64,000 nt of DNA from Acidobacteriota bacterium. GTDB taxonomy: Bacteria > Acidobacteriota > Terriglobia > Terriglobales > Acidobacteriaceae. Where the stretch lies: contig JAJYBU010000003.1 in NCBI GenBank assembly GCA_021778845.1, positions 99,921 to 163,920 of the forward strand, in the 5' to 3' direction. The notes below the pieces were generated by a model. The model did not search any database, was not told the DNA's origin, and was given only the letters and a program-made list of their open reading frames with translations. Position 1 is the stretch's first letter; each line of letters opens with the position of its first letter. Of this stretch, positions 17,811 to 26,899 are shown one piece after another. A program made the translations under genes and the position numbers.

Positions 17811-17834
17811 AAGGTTCGGCGGGAGTCGGGGAGC

Positions 17835-17883
17835 GAGGGGATCTGAGTGGTTGGCCATGACGGCCGACGGGTCAGATCCCCTC
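17835..17883 (-). terminator. Long hairpin overlapping the 3' end of cysE
   Basis: A perfect 12-bp stem (GAGGGGATCTGA with its complement) encloses a smaller GGCC/GGCC stem. It overlaps the last codons and stop of cysE on the minus strand and probably ends that transcript. Confidence 0.5.
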
Positions 17884-18633
17884 GCCGTTGGCGACGAAGT
17901 CGGCGCGGGCCTGTTGCTCGCTGCGGTACTGGGCGCGTTCCTCCTGCTCGGCCACGAGGCCGCTGGCAGGCTCCACGGGGAGGGTCGGGTGGAGTTCGCC
18001 GTCGAGGCGCTCGACGCGGCACTGGAGAGATTTGACCTGGTCGGCGAGGGCGATGATGACATCGGAGAGTGGGTCGTTGATCTCGCGGGGGTCGGTGATG
18101 AGGACGCGCTTGCCGGACTGGTAGACGATGTGGGCAGGGACGCCGACGACGGTGGAGTCCGGCGGGACGTCGCGGAGGACGACCGAGCCGGCGCCGACGC
18201 GGGAGTTCTCGCCGATGGTAATGTTGCCGAGGATGTTGGCGTTGTTGCCGACGAAGATGTTGTCGCGGAGGGTGGGGTGGCGCTTGCCGCCGATCTTGCC
18301 GGTGCCGCCGAGGGTGACGCCCTGATAGAGGGTGACGTCGTTGCCGACGATGGCGGTCTCGCCGATGACGACGCCCATGCCGTGGTCGATGAACAGGCGG
18401 CGGCCGATGGTGGCGCCGGGATGGATCTCGATGCCGGTCCAGAAGCGGACGACCTGGGAACCAAGGCGGGCGATGAGTTTGAAGTGGCGGCACCAGAGCC
18501 AGTGGTTGATGTGGTGCGCCCAGACCGCGTGCAGGCCGGGATAGCAGAGCAGCACCATGAGCCGCGAGCTGGCCGCCGGGTCGCGCTCGAGGATGATGCG
18601 GGTGTCTTCGCGGATGGATTCGAAGAGGTTCAT
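17872..18633 (-). CDS. cysE: Serine O-acetyltransferase
   Basis: 253 residues from the ATG at 18633 ([21 protein letters not shown]), the usual CysE start; a longer frame to 18732 adds Arg-rich, non-homologous residues. The C-terminal half is a left-handed parallel beta-helix of hexapeptide repeats with the catalytic region [15 protein letters not shown] and [16 protein letters not shown]. The enzyme acetylates serine with acetyl-CoA, the committed step of cysteine synthesis. cysK, encoding the next enzyme, lies 2 kb away with a c-di-GMP phosphodiesterase gene between them. Confidence 0.95.
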   Translation of the reverse strand: MNLFESIREDTRIILERDPAASSRLMVLLCYPGLHAVWAHHINHWLWCRHFKLIARLGSQVVRFWTGIEIHPGATIGRRLFIDHGMGVVIGETAIVGNDVTLYQGVTLGGTGKIGGKRHPTLRDNIFVGNNANILGNITIGENSRVGAGSVVLRDVPPDSTVVGVPAHIVYQSGKRVLITDPREINDPLSDVIIALADQVKSLQCRVERLDGELHPTLPVEPASGLVAEQEERAQYRSEQQARADFVANGEGI

Positions 18634-18913
18634 GGCTGGGATGATGATAGCGCGGGTGCGGGTGCTGGGGCTTTCCCTGCTCAATTCTCTGCGCCGGGAT
18701 CGTGCGAGGGGGAGGGGGATGAGGATGTCCAAGCCTCATTTGCCGGAGATGGGGTGCATGGTGGCTGAGCGGGCATGAGCAGTCTGTAGCCCATAAGGAG
18801 TGGGGACGGAGGGAGCAGGGCGGGACAGCCTACGGGACAGCCTAATGGAGACAGGCGAGTCGGCCGATAGAGGAACTATGTCCAAGGGGTGAGGAGCTAC
18901 GGAAGGTTTGAAA

Positions 18914-20542
18914 ATGTGTCGTGTGGTGGCAAAGTGCATGGCTGCGGTCCTGGTGGCTACGGTTACAGCGCTGGTGTTGGGCGTGTCGGCTGGGTATGTG
19001 CTGGCGCGCACGATTGTGCTGCGCGTGGCCGAGGACCGGCTCATCCACCAGACGGTGCGCAGCCTGGCCGCTGCGGATGCTGATACTGCAGTCGCACGCG
19101 ACGCGCTGGCGGCGATGAATGCGTCACCCTATGCTTACTGCTCGGACGCCGAGCTGACGTACTTCCGGCATATTCTGTTCCGTTCGGTGTACCTGCGAGA
19201 GGGTGGGCGGATGGGTGCCGATGGACGCATCGATTGCTCCACGACGCTGGGCCGGGACGCGCTGCCGCAGGAGCGGTTCAAGGCGGTTGACACGGAGAGA
19301 GACGGCTCCCGCGTGTACTGGAACCTGGCTCCGTTCCGCACCTCGAAGGAGGCGACCTCGGTGCTGCAGGAAGGCACGTCCTATGTGGACGGGGCCATGC
19401 AGACGCACAGTGAGGGGCTGCCGCCCGGAGCCAGCATGACGCTGACCCTGCGCGATGTCCACGGTCAATCGATCAACCTGTCTGCGACGGGCGTGTCGTT
19501 TGTAAAGAACGGCTATCGAAGCGTGGACGGAATCCTGTCGGACACGCGCTGCTCGGTGCATGATCCCTATTGCGTGACCGGGTCGATCCCCGAGGTGGAG
19601 GCGTTTCACCTGGGACGGTCCATGTTTGCGGCATGCATGACGCTGATGGGCGTGGTCGGCCTGGTGTTTGGCCTGGGTTGGTCGTTCGTGTTGTGCCACA
19701 AGTGGACTCGGGGGCAACAACTGCGAAGGGCTATTCGCCGAGATGAGCTGAGGATTGCCTACCAGCCGGTGGTGGACCTGGCCAGTGGCCGGATTGTGGG
19801 CGCGGAGGCCCTGGCACGCTGGAGGGATGAGGATGGGCTGGAGGTGCCCCCGGATGTATTTATCCCGCTGGCGGAGCACGGAGGGTTCGTGGGCGAGATT
19901 ACGCGACTGGTGTTGCGGCACGTACTGTGCGATCTCGGCGACCTGCTGCGCTCTGTCCCCGACTTTCAAGTGCATGTGAATGTAACCGCGTGGGACCTGG
20001 CTGCGGCGGGGTTTGTGCCCAGGATGGAAGTGGTGCTGGAGAGGGCCGGGGTGAGCCCGGAGAGTGTGGCGATCGAGATCACCGAGACCTCGACGGCGAA
20101 CAATCCAAGAGCGATAGAGGCCATCCGGCAGATGCGGCTGGCGGGACACCGCGTGTACATTGATGATTTCGGGACGGGGTATTCGAGCCTCGGTTATTTG
20201 CAGGAGCTGTCGGTGGACGCGATCAAGATCGACAAGGTGTTTACGCGAGCCATCGGAACCGGCTCGTTGAACGTGAATCTTCTGCCGCAGATCCTCGCGA
20301 TGGCCGAGGCACTGCACCTGGAGATTGTGGTGGAGGGCATTGAGAACGCAGAGCAGGCGCGCTACTTTGCCACGGGCAAGCGCATTCGCGGCCAGGGCTG
20401 GCTCTATGGCCGGCCGATGCCGGCGGCCGAGTTTCTGGAGGTGCTGGCCGTGGACCGGGAGCGCCCGGAGTGGAAGATCATGCAGGATGGATACGGCCAG
20501 GACCGGCGTTACACATCACCGACCGCGTCCACGACGGCGTAG
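18914..20542 (+). CDS. CSS-motif redox-sensing EAL phosphodiesterase (PdeC-like)
   Basis: 542 residues from ATG 18914, preceded by GGAAGG; an in-frame TTG at 18908 is too close to that site. Two membrane segments (about residues 8-30 and 238-260) enclose a periplasmic CSS domain with YCSDAEL (Cys76) and DCSTT (Cys108), the cysteine pair whose redox state controls this class. The cytosolic EAL domain keeps GAEALARW, EITETS, DDFGTGYSSLGYL, IKIDKVF and GQGWLYGRP, so it should hydrolyse cyclic di-GMP. In E. coli PdeC the disulfide state tunes activity and stability. It lies between cysE and cysK. Confidence 0.9.
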   Translation: MCRVVAKCMAAVLVATVTALVLGVSAGYVLARTIVLRVAEDRLIHQTVRSLAAADADTAVARDALAAMNASPYAYCSDAELTYFRHILFRSVYLREGGRMGADGRIDCSTTLGRDALPQERFKAVDTERDGSRVYWNLAPFRTSKEATSVLQEGTSYVDGAMQTHSEGLPPGASMTLTLRDVHGQSINLSATGVSFVKNGYRSVDGILSDTRCSVHDPYCVTGSIPEVEAFHLGRSMFAACMTLMGVVGLVFGLGWSFVLCHKWTRGQQLRRAIRRDELRIAYQPVVDLASGRIVGAEALARWRDEDGLEVPPDVFIPLAEHGGFVGEITRLVLRHVLCDLGDLLRSVPDFQVHVNVTAWDLAAAGFVPRMEVVLERAGVSPESVAIEITETSTANNPRAIEAIRQMRLAGHRVYIDDFGTGYSSLGYLQELSVDAIKIDKVFTRAIGTGSLNVNLLPQILAMAEALHLEIVVEGIENAEQARYFATGKRIRGQGWLYGRPMPAAEFLEVLAVDRERPEWKIMQDGYGQDRRYTSPTASTTA

Positions 20543-20622
20543 ACCAATAGACCGGGCTTGAGACGTGACCCCTCTGCGATGCGGGTATATGTTGCGGGCC
20601 TTTGGCCCCCGGGGTGGATGCG

Positions 20623-21594
20623 TTAGAGGTTGACGGTGGATGTTGGGGTGTTGAGGGCCTGCTGGCGGAGGTCGTCGAAGAGCACGGTGGAGAGGTAACG
20701 CTCGCCGGAGCTGGGGATGATGACGACGATGAGCTTGCCGGCGTGCTGGGGGTCGCGGGCAAGCTGGATTGCCGCGTGGACCGCCGCGCCGGCGGAGATG
20801 CCGACGAGGAGGCCTTCCTCGCGGGGAAGGCGGCGGGCCATGGTAAGGGCTTCGTCGTTGGTGACCTGGAGGATCTGGTCGATGAGATGGGTGTCGAGGG
20901 TGTTGGGGATGAAGCCGGCGCCGATGCCCTGGATCTTGTGGGGGCCGGGCTTGCCGCCGGAGAGGACGGGGCTGTCGGTGGGCTCGACGGCGACGGTGAA
21001 GAAGCCGGGCTTGCGGGACTTCATGTACCGGCTGACGCCGGTGAGGGTGCCGCCGGTGCCGACGCCGGAGACGAGAATGTCGGCGGTGCCGTCGGTGTCG
21101 TTCCAGATCTCGGGGCCGGTGGTTTCGAAGTGGATCTGCGGGTTGGCGGGGTTGTCGAACTGCTGGAGGATGTGGCTGTTGGGGGTCTGGGAACGGATCT
21201 CCTCGGCCTTGGCGATGGCACCCTTCATGCCGTTGACGCCGGGGGTGAGGACGATCTTTGCACCGAAGGCGAGGAGGAGGATGCGGCGCTCGACGGACAT
21301 GGTGTCGGGCATGGTGATGACGAGGGGGTAGCCTTTGACGGCGGCGGCGAAGGCGAGGCCGATGCCTGTGTTGCCGCTGGTGGGCTCGATGAGCGTGGTG
21401 AGGCCGGGGGTGATCTTGCCGTCGCGCTCGGCGGCTTCGATCATGGCGAAACCGATGCGGTCCTTGACGCTGCTGACGGGGTTGCTGCTCTCCAGCTTGA
21501 CCACGACTCGGGCGCTACAGCCGGCGGTCACGTGGTTCAGTTGGACCAGCGGGGTGTGGCCGATGAGGTCGGTGGCGGTGGCAGCGATGTTCAT
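20623..21594 (-). CDS. cysK: Cysteine synthase A (O-acetylserine sulfhydrylase)
   Basis: 323 residues. Starts [16 protein letters not shown] and has the PLP lysine in [17 protein letters not shown], the substrate loop [16 protein letters not shown], and the phosphate-binding region [15 protein letters not shown]. It makes cysteine from O-acetylserine and sulfide in the cytosol. The NVSSVKDR-type motif (here NPVSSVKDR) supports CysK rather than cystathionine beta-synthase. A LysR gene lies 142 bp upstream in the same direction and is its likely regulator. Confidence 0.95.
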   Translation of the reverse strand: MNIAATATDLIGHTPLVQLNHVTAGCSARVVVKLESSNPVSSVKDRIGFAMIEAAERDGKITPGLTTLIEPTSGNTGIGLAFAAAVKGYPLVITMPDTMSVERRILLLAFGAKIVLTPGVNGMKGAIAKAEEIRSQTPNSHILQQFDNPANPQIHFETTGPEIWNDTDGTADILVSGVGTGGTLTGVSRYMKSRKPGFFTVAVEPTDSPVLSGGKPGPHKIQGIGAGFIPNTLDTHLIDQILQVTNDEALTMARRLPREEGLLVGISAGAAVHAAIQLARDPQHAGKLIVVIIPSSGERYLSTVLFDDLRQQALNTPTSTVNL

Positions 21595-21736
21595 GGTGTC
21601 CTCTCAAGGTGCGTAGGGATTGGATGCGCGCGGACTCGTTGCGGCGCGCAGATCTTATGGTCTTCGCTATGCGGCCTTGTTGTCCAGTCTGCGCGGAGGC
21701 GGGAGGGGCTGGAACCCAGAGGCTATGCGGTGGTGG

Positions 21737-22648
21737 TCACTCGCTGGGGGGCCTGGTTGCCTGTGAGTGGCCCAAGATGAAACGGCGAAAGGCTTCGGCG
21801 TTGCCGCGTGGCTCGGGGCCGGAGGGATAGGCGAGCGCAAATTTTCTGGCGAGCTTGAGGCCTTTGACGCGTGCGATGCCGAGCGTGTGCAGTGCGAGCT
21901 GGTGGCGCACCGACCACTGCGATACGAAGGTGACGCCGAGACCGGCCTCCACCGCGCTGACCTGGCCTTCGGTCGAATCCAGCTCCATGACGGTGCGCAG
22001 ATCCTTCTTCTTGAGGCCGGCCTTGGCGAGCGCGTTCTCGATGACGCGGCGGGAGCCGGAGCCAAACTCGCGCATGAGGAGGGGCGCCTGGAAGAGGTCC
22101 TGCACGCCGATCGTCTGCCCGGCCCACTCGTGGCTGGCGGGAACGATCAACACCAGGTGGTCTTCCATGAAGGGCTCGATGTGCAGGTCCTTGCGCAGGC
22201 CGGGCCCTTCGATGAGCGCGAGTTGGACGCGATGCTCGGCGACCGCGTCGAGCATCGCGTCGGTGTTGCCGCTGACGGCGGTGACGGCGACGCGCGGATG
22301 CTCACGCAGGAAGGCGGCGACGAAGTTGGGGAGAAGATACTGCCCGATGGTCTGCGATGCGCCGAGGATGAGCGTTCCGGCGTGCGTACCAGAGGTTCCG
22401 GTGACGGCTTCAAAGGCTTCGTCGGAGAGGGCTTTGAGCTGCTCGGCGTAGGGGAGCAGGACTGCTCCGGCGGCGGTGAGTGTGATGCGGCCGCCGACGC
22501 GGTCGAAGAGTGGGAGGCCGTACTCGTCCTCAAGCGCCTTGATCTGCTGCGTGACTGCCGGCTGCGTGAGGAGCAACTCCTCGGCGGCACGCGTGAAGTT
22601 CAGATGCCGTGCGACCACGCGAAAGACCTTGAGCCGAAAGTTCTCCAT
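21737..22648 (-). CDS. LysR family transcriptional regulator
   Basis: 303 residues from the ATG at 22648 (MENFRLKVFRVVARHLNFTRAAEEL), the typical LysR start; in-frame starts at 22666 and 22720 are possible and none has a strong ribosome binding site. An N-terminal winged helix-turn-helix (TRAAEELLLTQPAVTQQIKALE) is followed by the periplasmic-binding-like effector domain. It is the upstream neighbour of cysK in the same direction, so a CysL/CysB-like role in cysteine metabolism is plausible but inferred from context only. Confidence 0.88.
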   Translation of the reverse strand: MENFRLKVFRVVARHLNFTRAAEELLLTQPAVTQQIKALEDEYGLPLFDRVGGRITLTAAGAVLLPYAEQLKALSDEAFEAVTGTSGTHAGTLILGASQTIGQYLLPNFVAAFLREHPRVAVTAVSGNTDAMLDAVAEHRVQLALIEGPGLRKDLHIEPFMEDHLVLIVPASHEWAGQTIGVQDLFQAPLLMREFGSGSRRVIENALAKAGLKKKDLRTVMELDSTEGQVSAVEAGLGVTFVSQWSVRHQLALHTLGIARVKGLKLARKFALAYPSGPEPRGNAEAFRRFILGHSQATRPPSE

Positions 22649-22812
22649 CGTTTGTATAAGCCTCATCGGAGGAGTTGCGCGCCGTGACCTCAACCGCACG
22701 ACGAGGACTGCGCCGCACATCCAGCCAACAGCAATCTCGAAACCACTCGATGCTATTGTCCTCTAATCCGGGGTTGCGTGAGCGGGCGACGCGGTGCCGC
22801 GACTCTTGTAAT

Positions 22813-23925
22813 TTACTCGGGCAGCGGTAAGGGGACTGTCTTGCCGGTTTGCGCCGATCGCTGCGCCGCATCGAGAATCTCGGTGACCGTGATGTTCGTC
22901 TTCAACGCAGAGACGCTATCGCCCTCCTGCACCTGGCCGCTCAAGACTGCCTCCAGATAGTGCAGCGGATCATCGTACGGTGGCGGCAACGGCTTTCCTG
23001 TTTCGATGGTGCCTGCCTTGTCATCCTTTCGCCGCACATCCAGAGTTGTGGAGTCCAATGCTTTGGCAAAACCGGTGCTGCCGTAGACATCCATCTCCTT
23101 AATAGAGAAGGGCCAATTCCACGAAGCCTGCACAATGGCTATGGAATTCTTGTAGTTCAGCAGAATGTCCGCCTCGTCGTCCACTCCCGGATACAGATCC
23201 GGTTGCATACTCTTTGCCACGGCGGTGACCGATAGAGGCGCCTCGCCATGAAGCATCGACGTGAGCAGATCGGGGCCATAGCAACCAAAATCCGTCAGCG
23301 CTCCGTCTCCATTCTGCTTCGGATCGAGGAGCCATTGCATGAACTCCGGCTGTACGCCAATCTTCTTCGGGCCCTGGTGGCCATCGCGAAATACCACCTT
23401 GACAAGGGTCCCGAGCGCGCCGTCTGCGAGCAGTTGGCTGGCCTGCGTGTTGCTCGCGTACCAGCTTGTTTCGTAGTCCACGAGCACATGAATGTTGCCG
23501 CGCTTCGCCGCGCGCTCGATGGCGAGTGCATCCTCGTAGCGGAAGGCCAGTGGCTTCTCCATCATCACGTGGACGCCGAGCGCGGCGCACTCTTCCACCA
23601 CGCGGCGGTGGTCGCTGGCTGCGGTGAAGACCAGCGCTGCCTGCGGATGCGCGTGCGCCACCATCTCCGCAATGCTCTTGAAGTGCAAGCCGGGCGAGAG
23701 GTGATACTGGCGAGCATAGGCATCGAACAACTTCTGATCCGGTTCGACGATGCCGACTACTTCCACGTCAGGACGTTCGAGGATTCCACCCGCTGGGGTC
23801 AGCGCACTCGCGTGGAAGAAGCCTGCCACGTGTCCGTGCACCAGGCCCACAACTCCCACCCTTAACGGAGCCGCAGACGCGCAGGTGGACACGAATGCAA
23901 GCAGCAATACCATCAGTCGTTTCAT
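22813..23925 (-). CDS. Secreted Gfo/Idh/MocA family oxidoreductase
   Basis: 370 residues from ATG 23925, preceded by AGAGG. Unlike the protein at 2207-3529, it has a Sec-type signal peptide (KRLMVLLLAFVSTCASAA) rather than a Tat leader. The Rossmann start RVGVVGLVHGHVAGFF and the MEKPLAFRYEDA signature identify the family, and the second half has the usual substrate-domain fold. A Sec leader on a cofactor-binding protein is unusual, since such enzymes normally fold with cofactor inside the cell. Substrate unknown. Confidence 0.83.
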   Translation of the reverse strand: MKRLMVLLLAFVSTCASAAPLRVGVVGLVHGHVAGFFHASALTPAGGILERPDVEVVGIVEPDQKLFDAYARQYHLSPGLHFKSIAEMVAHAHPQAALVFTAASDHRRVVEECAALGVHVMMEKPLAFRYEDALAIERAAKRGNIHVLVDYETSWYASNTQASQLLADGALGTLVKVVFRDGHQGPKKIGVQPEFMQWLLDPKQNGDGALTDFGCYGPDLLTSMLHGEAPLSVTAVAKSMQPDLYPGVDDEADILLNYKNSIAIVQASWNWPFSIKEMDVYGSTGFAKALDSTTLDVRRKDDKAGTIETGKPLPPPYDDPLHYLEAVLSGQVQEGDSVSALKTNITVTEILDAAQRSAQTGKTVPLPLPE

Positions 23926-23986
23926 CGCATACCCTCTGTAATCTGAGATCTTTGATAGAAGAATTTTGATCACACAACCTACGGAG

Positions 23987-24328
23987 TCAGGCGGCGCGGC
24001 AGGCTGCGACAGCGTCTTCTTCCGACGCGAAGACGCCAAAGAGGCTGAGGATGCCCACCATCTTGAAGGTCTTGGTCGCGAAACTCGACGGGTTCACAAG
24101 CTTGGTGTCGCCGCCGATCTGGCGGGTGCGGCGGAGCGCATTGACGACCGCGCCAATGCCGGAGGAGTCGACGAAGGGCATCTCGGCGAGGTCGAGGATG
24201 AGATAGATGCAGCCATTCGCGAGCGCCGATTCGAGTGTGGCGTCGAACTCGCGCACGCACTCGGCAATGAATCGCCCCTTGAGGCGAAGGACGCAGGTAT
24301 CACCACTCTGTCTTATGTCGATATCCAC
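23987..24328 (-). CDS. STAS-domain protein (anti-sigma factor antagonist-like)
   Basis: 113 residues if started at GTG 24328, which has GGAGG four bases upstream; the ATG at 24346 has no ribosome binding site. It is a single STAS domain: VDIDIRQSGDTCVLRLKGRF, then DLAEMPFVDSSGIGAVVNALRR, whose DSSGIG carries the serine normally phosphorylated by an anti-sigma kinase. SpoIIAA-type antagonists switch partner proteins by this serine. No anti-sigma kinase or phosphatase lies beside it. It is divergent from the GAF-adaptor gene, which could place both under one regulatory region. Confidence 0.82.
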   Translation of the reverse strand: MDIDIRQSGDTCVLRLKGRFIAECVREFDATLESALANGCIYLILDLAEMPFVDSSGIGAVVNALRRTRQIGGDTKLVNPSSFATKTFKMVGILSLFGVFASEEDAVAACRAA

Positions 24329-24462
24329 GAAGCCTCCTGTAAACATGCGCGATTTTGCTTTACACCGGAGCAGGGTGCTTGCTACGCTCCGACTACCAGA
24401 GAATCAAACTTTCAGGCCGTGCTCGTCAAGCTGTATTCCACGAATCGCATTGGAAGTCTCCC

Positions 24463-26895
24463 ATGCCTATCGACCCAACGCAGGAACTGGCTGATGCCCT
24501 CCTCTCCGCGGCTGAGTCTTCGACGCGCGCCAGGCTGATTGCCCGGGCTGTTGCGGAGTTGGTTGCCGAGAGCGCCTGCGTGGTGCATCGTCTAGTTGCG
24601 AAAGGCGATTCGCTCTCGCTGATTCCGGCAGCCATGGTGGGAGCCGTCTCGCTTGGGGATGATTGGCTTCCTGCAGAGAACAGGCTGGTCGCTCCTTTCT
24701 TTCGCGGGGAGGTCGAGGCGCGGGTGTATGCGAGCAGGGAGCTACAACGCGAAGATTACGCGCATCTGCACCTGTCCCGCAGCTTTGCATCGCTTGCGTA
24801 CCTGCCGTTTTTTTTGAAGGCGCAACTGGTGGGCGTGATCGAAGTGGTCTCGTTCGCTGAGCCCATCGGTCCCGCTGCGCTGGAGACGCTGAAGCCGGTG
24901 GTCGAGCTGGCAGGACCAGCGATTTTGCACGCGGAGGAGATCGAACGGCAGCGACAGGATCTGCTCGACTCTGTGCACCGCATGAGTCAGTTGTACGATC
25001 TGGAGAAGTCGCTCAACGCAACGCTTGAACTGGATCAGGTGATAGCGATGGTGCCGGAGAAAACGGTGGCGATGTTGCCATGCCAGGCAGTCCACCTGTG
25101 GCTCTTTGACGGCGGAGTGCTGCGGCTGATGGCAACGCATGGAGTCGATGCGACGGTCGAGCACGGAGTGATGCAGGCGGCGGGTGAGGGATATGTAGCG
25201 GACATGGCTGAGGAAGGGGAGCCGCTGCGCATCGGTGCTGCACAGGACGGTACCACGGGAGGCGCTGCCGTGGAAGACGAGCGGCTGACGCTGCGGAATC
25301 GAGGGCTTGAGTCTGTGGCGGAGACGCTGCGCACTCCACCCATCCGCAATGTGCTGCTGGTTCCGCTGTTGCAGGATGAAGCCGAGGTTGGTGTGCTGGA
25401 GGCCGTCAATAAAGCTGGTGGGAGTTGCTTCGATGAGGACGACGAGTTCTTCCTTTCGGCGATGGCGGAGACGGTGAGCCATGCGCTGAAGAATGCCAGC
25501 CTGATGCATGCTGAGCGCAAGCTGGAGATTCTTGAAGCCCTGGTCCATGTGAGTTCGGAGATCACGTCGACGCTGCGGCTTGACCGCCTGCTGCAGATCA
25601 TCGTGAACAGCCCGCAGAGTGTGCTGCCGTATGAACGCTGCGCGATTGCTCTCGACAATCGCGGAACGCTGCAACTGAAGGCTGTCTCCGGCATGGCCAG
25701 CATTCCGCTGGGCGATGCGCAGGTGGACCAGTTGCAGGTGTTGGTGCGCTGGCTCTCTTCGCAGACTACGGTGCTGCATCTGCGCCTGAAGGACGATGTA
25801 GCGGCGAATGCGGCGCTGCCGGAGGAGGTGCGGCATCACTTTGACGTGACCGGCCATCGCGCGTTGTATGCGCTGCCGTTGATCGACGATCAGGGTCGCG
25901 TGGGGCTCCTTCTGTATGAGTCAAGCAATGCGAATTTTCTCGATCTGCCTCACACGGAGATGATCAAGATTCTCGCGGGACAGGCGACGGTGGCGATCCG
26001 CAATGCTCTGCTGTATCGCGAGGTCCCGCTGATCGGATTGCTGGAGCCGCTGATGCAGCGCAAGCAGGCACTGCTTCGCAGCACGCGCAGCCGACGGCTG
26101 GCCTATGGCGCAGTGGCTGCGTGCGTTGTTGTGGTGCTGGTGATCTGTCCTTTGCCCATGCGGGTCTCAGGCGAAGCGGTCGTTGCTCCGCAACATGTGG
26201 TGACGATCGCATCGCCGGCCGATGGCAATGTTTCGATGGTCGCGGCGCGGGAGGGACAGCGCGTTGCCGCAGGCGATCTGCTGGGGACGATGAATGATTG
26301 GCAGTGGCGCTCGGACCTGGTGACGGCAGAGGCGAAGTATCGCGCAGCGCAGTCGACGATGGAAGGGGATTTGGCGCGGGGCTCTGCCCGGGCTGGTGAG
26401 GATCGGGCACAGGTGGAGTTGCTGCGCGACGAGGTGGCGCGGTCGCGGAGTCGTGTGGAGAACGCACGATTACGATCGCCGATCGACGGGATTGTTGCGA
26501 CGCCAGCGCTGCAAAACGCAGCGGGGGAACACCTGAATGCTGGCGACACGTTTGCGCAGATCCTCGATGTGTCGTCGGTTGTGGTGGACGTCGCGGTCGC
26601 GCAAAGCGATGTGGCGTTGGTGCGACGCGGGGACCATACTGCAGTCAAGCTGGACAGCTATCCGCAGCGATCGTGGCACGGCGCAGTGGATGTTGTCAGC
26701 CCTGAAGCGCAGGCTGGCGAAGAGGAACGCACGTTCGCGGCTCGGATCTCCATGCCGAACGGCAACGCCATTCTGCGAGCGGGGATGACGGGACGAGCGA
26801 AGATCTTCATCGGCTATCGACCGGCGGGATATGTGCTGCTGCGCAAGCCGGCGTTGTGGCTGTGGCAGTTAGTTTGGAATTGGATTGGCTGGTGA
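24463..26895 (+). CDS. GAF-domain sensor fused to an HlyD-type membrane fusion (adaptor) protein
   Basis: 810 residues from ATG 24463 (GGAAG upstream). The first 530 residues are cytosolic and contain at least two GAF domains (about 170-340 and 350-510). A single membrane helix at about 545-567 (YGAVAACVVVVLVICPLP) leads into an HlyD-like adaptor with a split lipoyl domain (ASPADGNVSMVAAREGQRVAAGD and RLRSPIDGIVATPAL), a short coiled coil and a beta-barrel (GMTGRAKIFIG). This joins a small-molecule or redox sensor to an export adaptor. It is first in a tightly coupled three-gene operon with 26900-27853 and 27850-30024. Confidence 0.85.
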   Translation: MPIDPTQELADALLSAAESSTRARLIARAVAELVAESACVVHRLVAKGDSLSLIPAAMVGAVSLGDDWLPAENRLVAPFFRGEVEARVYASRELQREDYAHLHLSRSFASLAYLPFFLKAQLVGVIEVVSFAEPIGPAALETLKPVVELAGPAILHAEEIERQRQDLLDSVHRMSQLYDLEKSLNATLELDQVIAMVPEKTVAMLPCQAVHLWLFDGGVLRLMATHGVDATVEHGVMQAAGEGYVADMAEEGEPLRIGAAQDGTTGGAAVEDERLTLRNRGLESVAETLRTPPIRNVLLVPLLQDEAEVGVLEAVNKAGGSCFDEDDEFFLSAMAETVSHALKNASLMHAERKLEILEALVHVSSEITSTLRLDRLLQIIVNSPQSVLPYERCAIALDNRGTLQLKAVSGMASIPLGDAQVDQLQVLVRWLSSQTTVLHLRLKDDVAANAALPEEVRHHFDVTGHRALYALPLIDDQGRVGLLLYESSNANFLDLPHTEMIKILAGQATVAIRNALLYREVPLIGLLEPLMQRKQALLRSTRSRRLAYGAVAACVVVVLVICPLPMRVSGEAVVAPQHVVTIASPADGNVSMVAAREGQRVAAGDLLGTMNDWQWRSDLVTAEAKYRAAQSTMEGDLARGSARAGEDRAQVELLRDEVARSRSRVENARLRSPIDGIVATPALQNAAGEHLNAGDTFAQILDVSSVVVDVAVAQSDVALVRRGDHTAVKLDSYPQRSWHGAVDVVSPEAQAGEEERTFAARISMPNGNAILRAGMTGRAKIFIGYRPAGYVLLRKPALWLWQLVWNWIGW

Positions 26896-26899
26896 CCTG

